From NCBI GenBank assembly GCA_030180135.1, contig CM058240.1, positions 71,915,581 to 71,979,580 on the forward strand: a stretch of 64,000 nt of DNA, written 5' to 3'. The position numbers and the translations under genes are program-made. Positions 15,062 to 25,200 of this stretch are shown one piece after another. The DNA comes from Orychophragmus violaceus. Taxonomy: Eukaryota; Streptophyta; Magnoliopsida; Brassicales; Brassicaceae. A model generated the notes under the pieces. That model had not been told where the DNA came from, did no database searches, and worked only from the letters and a program-made list of their open reading frames with translations. How positions within the stretch are numbered: position 1 is the stretch's first letter; each line of letters begins with the position of its first letter.

Positions 15062-15066
15062 CATGA
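15062..15066. other. Target-site duplication, left of element A (catga)
   Basis: The 5 bp catga directly before the 5' LTR are repeated directly after the 3' LTR at 20853-20857. Removing the element and one copy restores the usual satellite run ccatgacacatatg. This fixes the insertion point and the element ends. Confidence 0.95.
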
Positions 15067-15581
15067 TATTGAAATGGAGATCCAAAGTATTGAGATGAAG
15101 ACATTAATCAGAAGTCCCTTCATCCGATCAGAAGAGGAAGAGGTGAATAAGTAAAACCGAAGAGAATTTAATCTCATGGTTAAGTGGTAAAAGGATAAGT
15201 TACCATGAATCAAGTCAAATATCTTCTAGAAGGTTGACTCCACGGATGAATAGTGCCAGGAGACAAGATTCAAATTCAAATGGAGATTCCCTTCCCTACT
15301 TGCTTCATCTTTTTGTCTAAAGGGGTCCTAAGAATTATTTTGTCATCTAAATTTGAATTTGAATGTATAGCCACGAAATTTACTTGTTTTTATGTCTATA
15401 TATTCATTGTAATATCAAGAAGGAAAATATACACTCTTTTTGGGAGTTTTCCCCTCATACTTCTTCTTCTCTCTCTCTCACAATCTCTCCTCTAATCTCA
15501 TACGAATTTCTCTCATGTTCTTTATTCTCACTAAGTTAAACACTCAAATACTCTTCATAATCTCATATTCTAAAACTTACA
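15067..15581 (+). repeat. 5' LTR of element A (515 bp)
   Basis: Begins TATTGAAATGG and ends CTTACA, directly followed by the primer-binding site. It matches 20338-20852 base for base by eye. It holds a TATA-like ctatatatt at 15396-15404, so transcription should start shortly after that point. The 80-codon open frame inside it has no recognisable protein and occurs only because the LTR happens to be open there. Confidence 0.95.
15396..15404 (+). promoter_or_regulatory. Candidate TATA box of element A
   Basis: The string ctatatatt sits in the last third of the 5' LTR, as expected for the U3/R boundary of a plant LTR. The copy in the 3' LTR is at 20667-20675 and in the second family member at 62664-62672. 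About 115 bp upstream lies attcaaattcaaatg (15268-15282), shared with element C. Confidence 0.6.
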
Positions 15582-15593
15582 TGGTATCAGAGC
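15582..15593 (+). other. Primer-binding site of element A (initiator Met tRNA)
   Basis: The 12 bp tggtatcagagc directly follow the 5' LTR and are complementary to the 3' end of plant initiator methionine tRNA, the usual primer of Copia elements. An untranslated leader of 215 bp (15594-15808) follows; it holds the inverted repeat gagttgagaactc at 15739-15751, a possible small hairpin. Confidence 0.93.
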
Positions 15594-15808
15594 ATTAAGC
15601 TCCTGTACCTATTCATTTCCGCAATCTTTTCTTTGAACCTGTTCTAAAATCTGTTCTTGAAAGCTTGTTCCTGTTTTTGAAATTTTTAAACTCTTAAGTC
15701 ATTTCTTTGACTTGGTTACTCCTGTGTGTGTTCTCTGTGAGTTGAGAACTCTTCTGTTCAAACATTTCATCTTGAAAACTCCCTCCTTGCTACAAATCAG
15801 TCTCAGCA

Positions 15809-17293
15809 ATGGAGAACTCAAGAGTGGTTATTCCTGTGATTCTTAAGGGCACCAACTACATTGTTTGGGCCAGAATGGTTAAGTCTGCTCTTGGAGGCAG
15901 AGGTCTGTGGAAGTATATCTTGAGTAGCAATGCTCCACAGAAGGTGTTTAAAGTCAGGTCTGAAGCTGAAGCCAAGAGTGGAGCTGAGGCAGAGACTAAA
16001 AGTGGTGGTGAGTCTCATGAAGAGGCTACTGAAGCTGATGAAGAAGCTTGGATACAAGGGGACCAGAATGTGCTCTCTATACTCCAAAGCTCACTGGACC
16101 AGCACCTATTGGAAGCCTACTCTTATTGTGTGACTTCCAAGGAGCTGTGGGATACTATTGAGAAGGTTTATGGGAACAAATCAAACCTGAGCAGAGTCTT
16201 TGAGGTTAAGCTGGCCATCAACAACCTCCAACAAGAAGATATGGAGTTTAAAGCTCACTTTGGAAAGTTTAGCTCACTGTGGGCAGAGTTGGAGATGTTG
16301 AGGCCACCAAGCAGTGATCCTTTGGTGTTACAAGAAAGAAGAGAGCAGGATAAAGTCTTTGCGCTTCTGCTCACCTTGAACTCATCTTACAATGGGTTGA
16401 TTAAGCACATTTTAAGGGCAGACACTTTACCTGACTTGGATGATGTGTGTGGACAAATTCAGAAAGAGCAAGGCTCATTTGGGCTGTTCAAAGGTAAAGG
16501 TGAGCTGGTAACCGCCAACAAAGGGATGTATAAAGCTGATGAGAGGCAGAACTATGGAGGTGACAAGAGAGGAGTCTTAATGTGTGAGTTTTGCAAGAAG
16601 AGTGGCCATTTGAAAGATAGATGCTGGCGCCTTCACCCAAACCTCAGACCCTCATCTCACAACAACCGGTTCAAAGATCAAAGGGCAAACTACTCGTATG
16701 GTGCAGCTGGACCAGGTTCTTCTTCAATGCAGAAATGTGATGAAGGAAGAGCAATGGTGGTCCATCAAGCTCCAGCCATGACTGCTCAGAGTGATGTGGT
16801 AAGAAGGTCAGACCTTGAGGCTCTCATCAAAGCCCTCAAGGATAACTCTGGTATGGTTCTTGGTACATCACTCTTTGCTTCAAATAAAATCAGACCCTTG
16901 ATTATTGATTCAGGAGCCTCTCATCATATGATAAGTGATTCTAGGTTGATAGACAATGTTAAACCAGCTTTAGGAAGTGTGGTAATTGCAAATGGTGATA
17001 AGATTCCAATACAAGGCATAGGAAACCTGAAATTGTTTAACAAAGAATCTAAAGCTTTCTATATGCCTAGCTTCACTTCCAACTTAGTATCTGTGAAAAG
17101 AATAGCCACTGATCTAAATTGCAATGTTGTTTTTAGTCCTAATGATGTTGTGTTTCAGGATATTAAGACAAGTAAGTTGATTGGGAAAGGTGTGACAAAG
17201 GATGAGCTCTACATAGTTGAAGACACCAACCCCTCTTCTGAATTATCTACTGCTTTATATACCTGCTTTATCTACTTGTGTTGGTGTGGATGA
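15809..17293 (+). CDS. Gag and aspartic protease part of Copia polyprotein (element A)
   Basis: A frame of 494 codons from ATG to TGA. The first 230 residues are the Copia Gag region that forms virus-like particles and binds element RNA. A charged stretch at residues 50-80 is rich in Glu, Lys and Ala. A CCHC zinc knuckle (Cys259, Cys262, His267, Cys272) binds RNA. The protease active site is Asp367-Ser-Gly; protease cuts the polyprotein. After about residue 475 the frame runs into unrelated residues and stops. The integrase zinc region resumes in the next frame forward from about 17289. Intact relatives usually have one frame of 1300-1500 codons, so this is a frameshifted front half. The ATG is the first in the leader and is kept in the second copy at 63076. 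Confidence 0.93.
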   Translation: MENSRVVIPVILKGTNYIVWARMVKSALGGRGLWKYILSSNAPQKVFKVRSEAEAKSGAEAETKSGGESHEEATEADEEAWIQGDQNVLSILQSSLDQHLLEAYSYCVTSKELWDTIEKVYGNKSNLSRVFEVKLAINNLQQEDMEFKAHFGKFSSLWAELEMLRPPSSDPLVLQERREQDKVFALLLTLNSSYNGLIKHILRADTLPDLDDVCGQIQKEQGSFGLFKGKGELVTANKGMYKADERQNYGGDKRGVLMCEFCKKSGHLKDRCWRLHPNLRPSSHNNRFKDQRANYSYGAAGPGSSSMQKCDEGRAMVVHQAPAMTAQSDVVRRSDLEALIKALKDNSGMVLGTSLFASNKIRPLIIDSGASHHMISDSRLIDNVKPALGSVVIANGDKIPIQGIGNLKLFNKESKAFYMPSFTSNLVSVKRIATDLNCNVVFSPNDVVFQDIKTSKLIGKGVTKDELYIVEDTNPSSELSTALYTCFIYLCWCG

Positions 17294-20234
17294 TTCTATT
17301 TGGCATGCTAGACTAGGACATCCACACTCTAGGGCTTTAGGACTCTTATTACCTTCTGTTTCTTTTAAAAATGATGAGTGTGAGGCTTGTATTCTTGGAA
17401 AACATTGCAAATCTGTTTTTCCAACTTCTAAAACTACTTATGAAAGTTGCTTTGATCTTGTTCATTCTGATGTGTGGACTGCTCCTTGTATGTCTAGAGA
17501 GAATCATAAGTACTTTGTCACTTTCATTGATGAAAAATCTAAGTATACTTGGATAACATTGATGCAAACTAAGGATAGAGTGTTAGAAGCTTTCATGAAT
17601 TTTCAAAGTCATGTTACTAACCATTTCAATGCTAAGATCAAAATTTTTAGATCAGACAATGGTGGAGAGTATACAAGCAATGCTTTCAAACAACACTTGT
17701 CCAAACATGGGATTCTTCATCAAACAAGCTGTCCTTACACTCCACAACAAAATGGAGTGGCTGAGAGAAAGAACAGACACTTAATGGAGGTGGCAAGGTC
17801 CATGATGTTCTACAAGAATGTTCCTAAGAAGTTTTGGGGAGATGCAGTCATGACTGCCTGCTACTTGATCAATAGAACTCCCACAAGAGTTCTTAAGGAT
17901 CAATCTCCATTTCAGGTATTAAACAAAACCAATCCATTAGTTGATCACTTACGTGTGTTTGGGTGTATTTGCTTTGTGTTAATACCAGGAGAACAAAGGG
18001 ATAAGTTGGATGCTAAGAGCACCAAAGCCATGTTCATTGGCTACTCTACAACACAAAGGGGATACAAGTGTTATGTGCCTGAAACAAGGAAGGTTTTGAT
18101 CTCCAGAGATGTGAAATTTATGGAGACAAGAAGTTTCTATGATGAGAAGAATTGGGATAGCTTGAAGGATCTTCCCACATCTCAATCAGATAGAGCAGCT
18201 AACCTAAGGATGATCATGGAAAACCTTGGTATTAGTATGCATCATCAACCGTCTAAACCAAGCCCAGCCTCTTCAGTCCCTGTTTTGCCTTCAGAAACTC
18301 CTCAACATTCCCATCTTGATCATGAGGGGGACACTCAAGAATCAGCTCAAGAACCGCAAGAACCTGATTCTCCTACACATGATCAAGCTGGAGCTGAGGA
18401 GAATGAGGAACATGAAGTAGAACCTGAGGAGTTGGATCATCAAAATGAAGAGGTTGAACAGCCGGTTGTGAATGAGCAGCAAGTTCAAGTGTTAAGAAGG
18501 AGCACAAGGGAGAAGAAGGATCCATCAGAATGGAAGAAAACTAGAGTTTACTTCAACAGCAATGCAGTAGCTCATCCCATTCAAGCTGTTTGCAGTTTAG
18601 TTCATGTACCTTTGGAACATCAAGTGTTCATTGGGAAGTTGGATCAAGAACATGTACCAACAACTTATGAAGAAGCTAAGGGAGATAAGAGATGGATGCA
18701 AGCTGTGAATGAAGAAACCAAAGCAATGGAAAACAATGAGACTTGGTATGAAGCTGAACTTCCTAAAGGAAAGAAGGCAGTGAGTTCTAAATGGGTTTTC
18801 ACTATCAAGTATAGAAGCAATGGAGAGGTTGAGAGATACAAAGCAAGGCTGGTTGCAAGAGGCTTCACTCAAACCTATGGAAAGGATTACTTGGATACCT
18901 TTGCACCAGTAGCTAAGCTTCACACAGTTAGGATCATCTTGTCCTTAGCAACAAACCTTGATTGGGAGCTTTGGCAAATGGATGTCAAGAATGCATTCCT
19001 TCAAGGGGAGCTTGAAGATGAGGTATATATGACACCACCTTCTGGTCTTGAAAGCATTGTGAAACCAGGGAAGGTGCTAAGACTCAAGAAGGCCATCTAT
19101 GGACTCAAGCAATCACCTAGAGCTTGGTACCATAAGTTAAGCTCAACACTTATGCAAAGAGGATTCAAGAGGTCTGAGGGAGATCATACCTTGTTTACTC
19201 TTCAAGATCAGGAAGGTATCATTGTCATACTTGTTTATGTTGATGACATTATCATATCAGGAAGCAACAAGTCAGGTATACAAGACACTAAGGCTTATCT
19301 CAAATCTGTTTTTGACATAAAAGATCTTGGTGCTCTAAAGTACTTCCTTGGGATAGAAGTTTGTCGATCTAATGATGGACTCTTCTTATCTCAAAGGAAG
19401 TACACACTTGATTTGTTATCTGAAGCAGGAAAGATAGGAGCAAAACCGGCTAAGACACCTCTTGAGGAAGGCTACAAAGTCATAAGAGAGGGGGAGATTG
19501 AGGATAGACCATTTGAGGACATTACTCAGTACAGAAGGATGGTGGGTAAGCTCATTTACTTAACCATAACCAGACCTGATTTGTGTTTTGCAGTAAATCA
19601 AGTAAGCCAACATATGCAAGCTCCTAAGATACATCACTGGAGTATGGTTGAAAGGATACTTAGATACTTAAGTGGTGCTCCTGGTCAAGGCATTTGGATG
19701 GGTAGAAATCAAAGCACAGAAGTGGTTGGGTATTGTGATGCTGACTGGGCAGGAGATAGAGTGGACAGGAGGTCTACTACTGGATATTGCACATTCATTG
19801 GAGGCAACCTTGTTACTTGGAAGAGCAAGAAGCAGAAGATAGTGTCATGTTCAAGTGCTGAAGCTGAGTATAGAGCTATGAGGAAGTTAGCAACCGAGTT
19901 GGCATGGATCAAAGCTCTCCTTGTGGATTTGGGGATTGAAACATCAAAGCCAATCACTATGCATTGTGACAACCAAGCTGCTATTCATATTGCTTCAAAT
20001 TCTGTCTTCCATGAAAGGACCAAGCATATAGAAGTGGATTGTCACAAGGTTAGACAGATGATTGAGCAAGGGATTGTGTTGCCATGTTTTACAAGAAGTG
20101 AAGAACAACTTGCTGATGTCTTCACCAAGGCGGCCAGTTTGAAGGTGTGTGAGTCCATTCACTCCAAGCTTGGACTCATGGAGCTTCATGAATCCTCTAA
20201 GGTTGTGGAGACTACACTCTTTTTCCCTTCATGA
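17217..20234 (+). CDS. Integrase, reverse transcriptase and RNase H part of Copia polyprotein (element A), frameshifted from gag
   Basis: An open frame of 1005 codons, one base forward of the gag frame. It has no ATG start; the coordinate is the first usable TTG, and real Pol homology begins near residue 25 (WHARLGHPH, integrase zinc region). Integrase catalytic residues are Asp85, Asp147 and Glu183, with 35 residues between the last two. A variable acidic linker covers about 340-430. Reverse transcriptase spans about 500-740, with catalytic Asp589 and the YVDD motif at 674-677. RNase H follows, with Asp841, Glu884, Asp918 and Asp941. All these active-site residues are present and no stop interrupts them. 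Either one base was gained (or two lost) at the gag boundary, or expression needs a +1 ribosomal shift. Confidence 0.93.
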   Translation: MKTPTPLLNYLLLYIPALSTCVGVDDSIWHARLGHPHSRALGLLLPSVSFKNDECEACILGKHCKSVFPTSKTTYESCFDLVHSDVWTAPCMSRENHKYFVTFIDEKSKYTWITLMQTKDRVLEAFMNFQSHVTNHFNAKIKIFRSDNGGEYTSNAFKQHLSKHGILHQTSCPYTPQQNGVAERKNRHLMEVARSMMFYKNVPKKFWGDAVMTACYLINRTPTRVLKDQSPFQVLNKTNPLVDHLRVFGCICFVLIPGEQRDKLDAKSTKAMFIGYSTTQRGYKCYVPETRKVLISRDVKFMETRSFYDEKNWDSLKDLPTSQSDRAANLRMIMENLGISMHHQPSKPSPASSVPVLPSETPQHSHLDHEGDTQESAQEPQEPDSPTHDQAGAEENEEHEVEPEELDHQNEEVEQPVVNEQQVQVLRRSTREKKDPSEWKKTRVYFNSNAVAHPIQAVCSLVHVPLEHQVFIGKLDQEHVPTTYEEAKGDKRWMQAVNEETKAMENNETWYEAELPKGKKAVSSKWVFTIKYRSNGEVERYKARLVARGFTQTYGKDYLDTFAPVAKLHTVRIILSLATNLDWELWQMDVKNAFLQGELEDEVYMTPPSGLESIVKPGKVLRLKKAIYGLKQSPRAWYHKLSSTLMQRGFKRSEGDHTLFTLQDQEGIIVILVYVDDIIISGSNKSGIQDTKAYLKSVFDIKDLGALKYFLGIEVCRSNDGLFLSQRKYTLDLLSEAGKIGAKPAKTPLEEGYKVIREGEIEDRPFEDITQYRRMVGKLIYLTITRPDLCFAVNQVSQHMQAPKIHHWSMVERILRYLSGAPGQGIWMGRNQSTEVVGYCDADWAGDRVDRRSTTGYCTFIGGNLVTWKSKKQKIVSCSSAEAEYRAMRKLATELAWIKALLVDLGIETSKPITMHCDNQAAIHIASNSVFHERTKHIEVDCHKVRQMIEQGIVLPCFTRSEEQLADVFTKAASLKVCESIHSKLGLMELHESSKVVETTLFFPS

Positions 20235-20328
20235 AGTTTTATCCCATGTGGTTTTCTTCATGAAGGTTTTTAATGAGGTAGATCTCCATTACCATTCCAA
20301 GCTTGATTCAGCCTTTGAATTCAAGCTT

Positions 20329-20337
20329 GAGGGGGAG
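20329..20337 (+). other. Polypurine tract of element A
   Basis: The run gagggggag directly before the 3' LTR primes second-strand DNA synthesis. Before it stands tcaagctt. The 94 bp between the pol stop and the tract hold no other feature. The same arrangement, aagctt then a G-rich run then TATT, is found in families B and C on the other strand. Confidence 0.88.
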
Positions 20338-20852
20338 TATTGAAATGGAGATCCAAAGTATTGAGATGAAGACATTAATCAGAAGTCCCTTCATCCGATC
20401 AGAAGAGGAAGAGGTGAATAAGTAAAACCGAAGAGAATTTAATCTCATGGTTAAGTGGTAAAAGGATAAGTTACCATGAATCAAGTCAAATATCTTCTAG
20501 AAGGTTGACTCCACGGATGAATAGTGCCAGGAGACAAGATTCAAATTCAAATGGAGATTCCCTTCCCTACTTGCTTCATCTTTTTGTCTAAAGGGGTCCT
20601 AAGAATTATTTTGTCATCTAAATTTGAATTTGAATGTATAGCCACGAAATTTACTTGTTTTTATGTCTATATATTCATTGTAATATCAAGAAGGAAAATA
20701 TACACTCTTTTTGGGAGTTTTCCCCTCATACTTCTTCTTCTCTCTCTCTCACAATCTCTCCTCTAATCTCATACGAATTTCTCTCATGTTCTTTATTCTC
20801 ACTAAGTTAAACACTCAAATACTCTTCATAATCTCATATTCTAAAACTTACA
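20338..20852 (+). repeat. 3' LTR of element A (515 bp)
   Basis: Second copy of the LTR, bounded by the polypurine tract on the left and by the target duplication catga (20853-20857) on the right. No mismatch to the 5' LTR was found by eye over 515 bp. Confidence 0.95.
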
Positions 20853-22214
20853 CATGACACATATGTTTCAAGAAGTTTTGGTAAAAATGTTTTGTTTAGG
20901 ATTCTCATAGGACATTTTAGAAGATCAAAGTTTCTCTCTTGTCTGTTAGTAGGGTTACTTATGGGTGTTTAAAGTGAACATAAACTTGTATAACATGCTT
21001 CTCATTCTACCTTTAAGAGCATGCAAAAACTAACTTATAGTTGTCTTACCTCACCTAATTTCTCTAATCCATGACACATATGTTTCAAGAAGTTTTGGTA
21101 AAAATGTTTTGTTTAGGATTCTCATAGGACATTTTAGAAGATCAAAGTTTCTCTCTTGTCTGTTAGTAGGGTTACTTAGGGGTGTTTAAAGTGAACATAA
21201 CCTTGTATAACATGCTTCTCATTCTACCTTTAAGAGCATGCAAAAACTAACTTATAGTTGTCTTACCTCACCCAATTTCTCCAATCCATGACACATATGT
21301 TTCAAAAAGTTTTGGTAAAAATGTTTTGTTTAGGATTCTCATAGGACATTTTAGAAAATCAAAGTTTCTTTCTTGTCTGTTAATAGGGTTATTTAGGGGG
21401 GTGTTTAAAGTGAACAAAAACTTGTATAACATGCTTCTCATTCTACCTTTAAGAGCATGCAAAAACTAACTTATAGTTGTCTTACCTCACCTAATTTCTC
21501 CAATCCATGATACATATGTTTCAAGAAGTTTTGGTAAAAAAGTTTTGTTTAGGATTCTCATAGGACATTTTAGAAGATCAAAGTTTCTTTCTTTTCTGTT
21601 AGTAGGGTTACTTAGGGGTGTTTAAAGTGAACATAAACTTGTATAACATGCTTCTCATTCTACCTTTAAGAGCATGCAAAAACTAACTTATAGTTGTCTT
21701 ACCTCACCTAATTTCTCTAATCCATGACACATATGTTTCAAGAAGTTTTGGTAAAAATGTTTTGTTTAGGATTCTCATAGGACATTTTAGAAGATCAAAG
21801 TTTCTCTCTTGTCTGTTAGTAGGGTTACTTAGGGGTGTTTAAAGTGAACATAAACTTGTATAACATGCTTCTCATTCTACCTTTAAGAGCATGCAAAAAC
21901 TAACTTATAGTTGTCTTACCTCACCTAATTTCTCTAATCCATGACACATATGTTTCAAGAAGTTTTGGTAAAAATGTTTTGTTTAGGATTCTCATAGGAC
22001 ATTTTAGAAGATCAAAGTTTCTCTCTTGTCTGTTAGTAGGGTTACTTAGGGGTGTTTAAAGTGAACATAAACTTGTATAACATGCTTCTCATTCTACCTT
22101 TAAGAGCATGCAAAAACTAACTTATAGTTGTCTTACCTCACCCAATTTCTCCAATCCATGACACATATGTTTCAAAAAGTTTTGGTAAAAATGTTTTGTT
22201 TAGGATTCTCATAG

Positions 22215-25200
22215 GACATTTTAGAAAATCAAAGTTTCTTTCTTGTCTGTTAATAGGGTTATTTAGGGGGTGTTTAAAGTGAACAAAAACTTGTATAACA
22301 TGCTTCTCATTCTACCTTTAAGAGCATGCAAAAACTAACTTATAGTTGTCTTACCTCACCTAATTTCTCCAATCCATGATACATATGTTTCAAGAAGTTT
22401 TGGTAAAAAAGTTTTGTTTAGGATTCTCATAGGACATTTTAGAAGATCAAAGTTTCTTTCTTGTCTGTTAGTAGGGTTACTTAGGGGTGTTTAAAGTGAA
22501 CATAAACTTGTATAACATGCTTCTCATTCTACCTTTAAGAGCATGCAAAAACTAACTTATAGTTGTCTTACCTCACCTAATTTGTCTAATCCATGACACA
22601 TATGTTTCAAGAAGTTTTGGTAAAAATGTTTTGTTTAGGATTCTCATAGGACATTTTAGAGGATCAAAGTTTCTTTCTTGTCTGTTAGTAGTGTTACTTA
22701 GGGGTGTTTAAAAGAACATAAACTTGTATAACATTCTTGTCATTCTTCCTTTAAGAGCATACAAAAACTATCTTATAGTTGTCTTACCTCACCTAATTTC
22801 TCCAATCCATGACACATATGTTTCAAGAAATTTTGGTAAAAATGTTTTGTTTAGGATTCTCATAGGACATTTTAGAAGATCAAAGTTTCTTTCTTGTCTG
22901 TTAGTAGTGTTACTTAGGGGTGTTTAAAAGAACATAAACTTGTATAACATTCTTGTCATTCTTCCTTTAAGAGCATACAAAAACTATCTTATAGTTGTCT
23001 TACCTCACCTAATTTCTCCAATCCATGACACATATGTTTCAAGAAATTTTGGTAAAAAAGTTTGGTTTAGGATTCTCATAGGACATTTTAGAAGATCAAA
23101 GTTTCTTTCTTGTCTGTTAGTAGGGTTACTTAGGGGTGTTTAAAGTGAACATAAACTTGTATAACATGCTTCTCAATCTACCTTTAAGAGCATGCAAAAA
23201 CTAACTTATATTTGTCTTACCTCACCTAATTTCTCCAATCCATGATACATATGTTTCAAGAAGTTTTGGTAACAAAAGTTTTGTTTCGGATTTTCATAGG
23301 ACCTTTTAGAAGATCAAAGTTTCTTTCTTGTCTGTTAGTAGGGTTACTTAGGGGTGTTTAAAGTGAACATAAACTTGTATAACATGCTTCTCAATCTACC
23401 TTTAAGAGCATGCAAAAACTAACTTATAGTTGTCTTACCTCACCTAATTTCTCTAATCCATGACACATATGTTTCAAGAAGTTTTGGTAAAAATGTTTTG
23501 TTTAGGATTCTCATAGGACATTTTAGTAGATCAAAGTTTCTTTCTTGTCTGTTAGTAGTGTTACTTAGGGGTGTTTAAAAGAACATAAACTTGTATAACA
23601 TTCTTGTCATTCTTCCTTTAAGAGCATACAAAAACTATCTTATAGTTGTCTTACATCACCTAATTTCTCTAATCCATGACACATATGTTTCAAGAAGTTT
23701 TGGTAAAAAAGTTTTGTTTAGGATTCTCATAGGACATTTTAGAAGATCAAAGTTTCTTTCTTGTCTGTTAGTAGGGTTACTTAGGGGTGTTTAAAGTGAA
23801 CATAAACTTGTATAACATGCTTCTCATTCTACCTTTAAGAGCATGCAAAAACTAACTTATAGTTGTCTTACCTCACCTAATTTCTCTAATCCATGACACA
23901 TATGTTTCAAGAAGTTTTGGTAAAAATGTTTTGTTTAGGATTCTCATAGGACATTTTAGAGGATCAAAGTTTCTTTCTTGTCTGTTAGTAGTGTTACTTA
24001 GGGGTGTTTAAAAGAACATAAACTTGTATAACATTCTTGTCATTCTTCCTTTAAGAGCATACAAAAACTATCTTATAGTTGTCTTACCTCACCTAATTTC
24101 TCCAATCCATGACACATATGTTTCAAGAAATTTTGGTAAAAATGTTTTGTTTAGGATTCTCATAGGACATTTTAGAAGATCAAAGTTTCTTTCTTGTCTG
24201 TTAGTAGTGTTACTTAGGGGTGTTTAAAAGAACATAAACTTGTATAACATTCTTGTCATTCTTCCTTTAAGAGCATACAAAAACTATCTTATAGTTGTCT
24301 TACATCACCTAATTTCTCTAATCCATGACACATATGTTTCAAGAAGTTTTGGTAAAAAAGTTTTGTTTAGGATTCTCATAGGACATTTTAGAAGATCAAA
24401 GTTTCTTTCTTTTCTGTTAGTAGGGTTACTTAGGGGTGTTTAAAGTGAACATAAACTTGTATAACATGCTTCTCATTCTACCTTTAAGAGCATGCAAAAA
24501 CTAACTTATAGTTGTCTTACCTCACCTAATTTCTCTAATCCATGACACATATGTTTCAAGAAGTTTTGGTAAAAATGTTTTGTTTAGGATTCTCATAGGA
24601 CATTTTAGAAGATCAAAGTTTCTCTCTTGTCTGTTAGTAGGGTTACTTAGGGGTGTTTAAAGTGAACATAAACTTGTATAACATGCTTCTCATTCTACCT
24701 TTAAGAGCATGCAAAAACTAACTTATAGTTGTCTTACCTCACCTAATTTCTCTAATCCATGACACATATGTTTCAAGAAGTTTTGGTAAAAATGTTTTGT
24801 TTAGGATTCTCATAGGACATTTTAGAAGATCAAAGTTTCTCTCTTGTCTGTTAGTAGGGTTACTTAGGGGTGTTTAAAGTGAACATAAACTTGTATAACA
24901 TGCTTCTCATTCTACCTTTAAGAGCATGCAAAAACTAACTTATAGTTGTCTTACCTCACCCAATTTCTCCAATCCATGACACATATGTTTCAAAAAGTTT
25001 TGGTAAAAATGTTTTGTTTAGGATTCTCATAGGACATTTTAGAAAATCAAAGTTTCTTTCTTGTCTGTTAATAGGGTTATTTAGGGGGGTGTTTAAAGTG
25101 AACAAAAACTTGTATAACATGCTTCTCATTCTACCTTTAAGAGCATGCAAAAACTAACTTATAGTTGTCTTACCTCACCTAATTTCTCTAATCCATGACA

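Larger units (their letters stand above)
1..15066 (+). repeat. Satellite array, segment 1 (about 69 tandem monomers of 216-219 bp)
   Basis: Head-to-tail copies of one monomer fill the segment; successive starts of actaacttatag fall at 1, 220, 437, 654 and 873. Four types recur. A (219 bp) has ttaataggg and a run of six G before tgtttaaag. B (217 bp) has ttagtaggg and one G run of four. C (217 bp) has catgatacat and aaaaaagtttt. D (216 bp) has gtagtgttac and tttaaaagaac. Monomers differ at few positions. Mixed HOR periods are visible: 653 (three monomers), 1741-1742 (eight) and 2395 bp (eleven; for example 7424 to 9819, 8294 to 10689, 8730 to 11125). No gene is seen. The short open frames inside monomers are by-products of the repeat. 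The segment ends where element A inserted. Confidence 0.97.
15067..20852 (+). mobile_element. Element A: complete Ty1/copia LTR retrotransposon
   Basis: A 5786-bp element with identical-looking 515-bp LTRs, initiator-Met tRNA primer site, gag, aspartic protease, integrase, reverse transcriptase, RNase H, polypurine tract and a 5-bp target duplication. Integrase lies before reverse transcriptase, the Copia order. LTR ends are TA...CA rather than TG...CA; the tract gagggggag directly before the 3' LTR and the duplication both support these ends. Identical LTRs mean a recent insertion. The coding region is split by a change of frame near 17240-17290, so as it stands the element would not make one continuous Gag-Pol. 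A second family member starts at 62382. Confidence 0.96.

Noticed and set aside
15253..15495. 80-codon frame in both LTRs of element A
   Set aside because: It crosses the TATA box and a pyrimidine-rich stretch. Its identity between the copies reflects identical LTRs, not selection.
17349..19972. Minus-strand frames across pol
   Set aside because: They are shadows of the coding strand; domain motifs are all on the plus strand.
22724..22927. Recurrent 67-codon plus-strand open frame at D-type monomers
   Set aside because: It starts with TTG, not ATG, follows from the 216-bp period, and has no similarity to a known protein.
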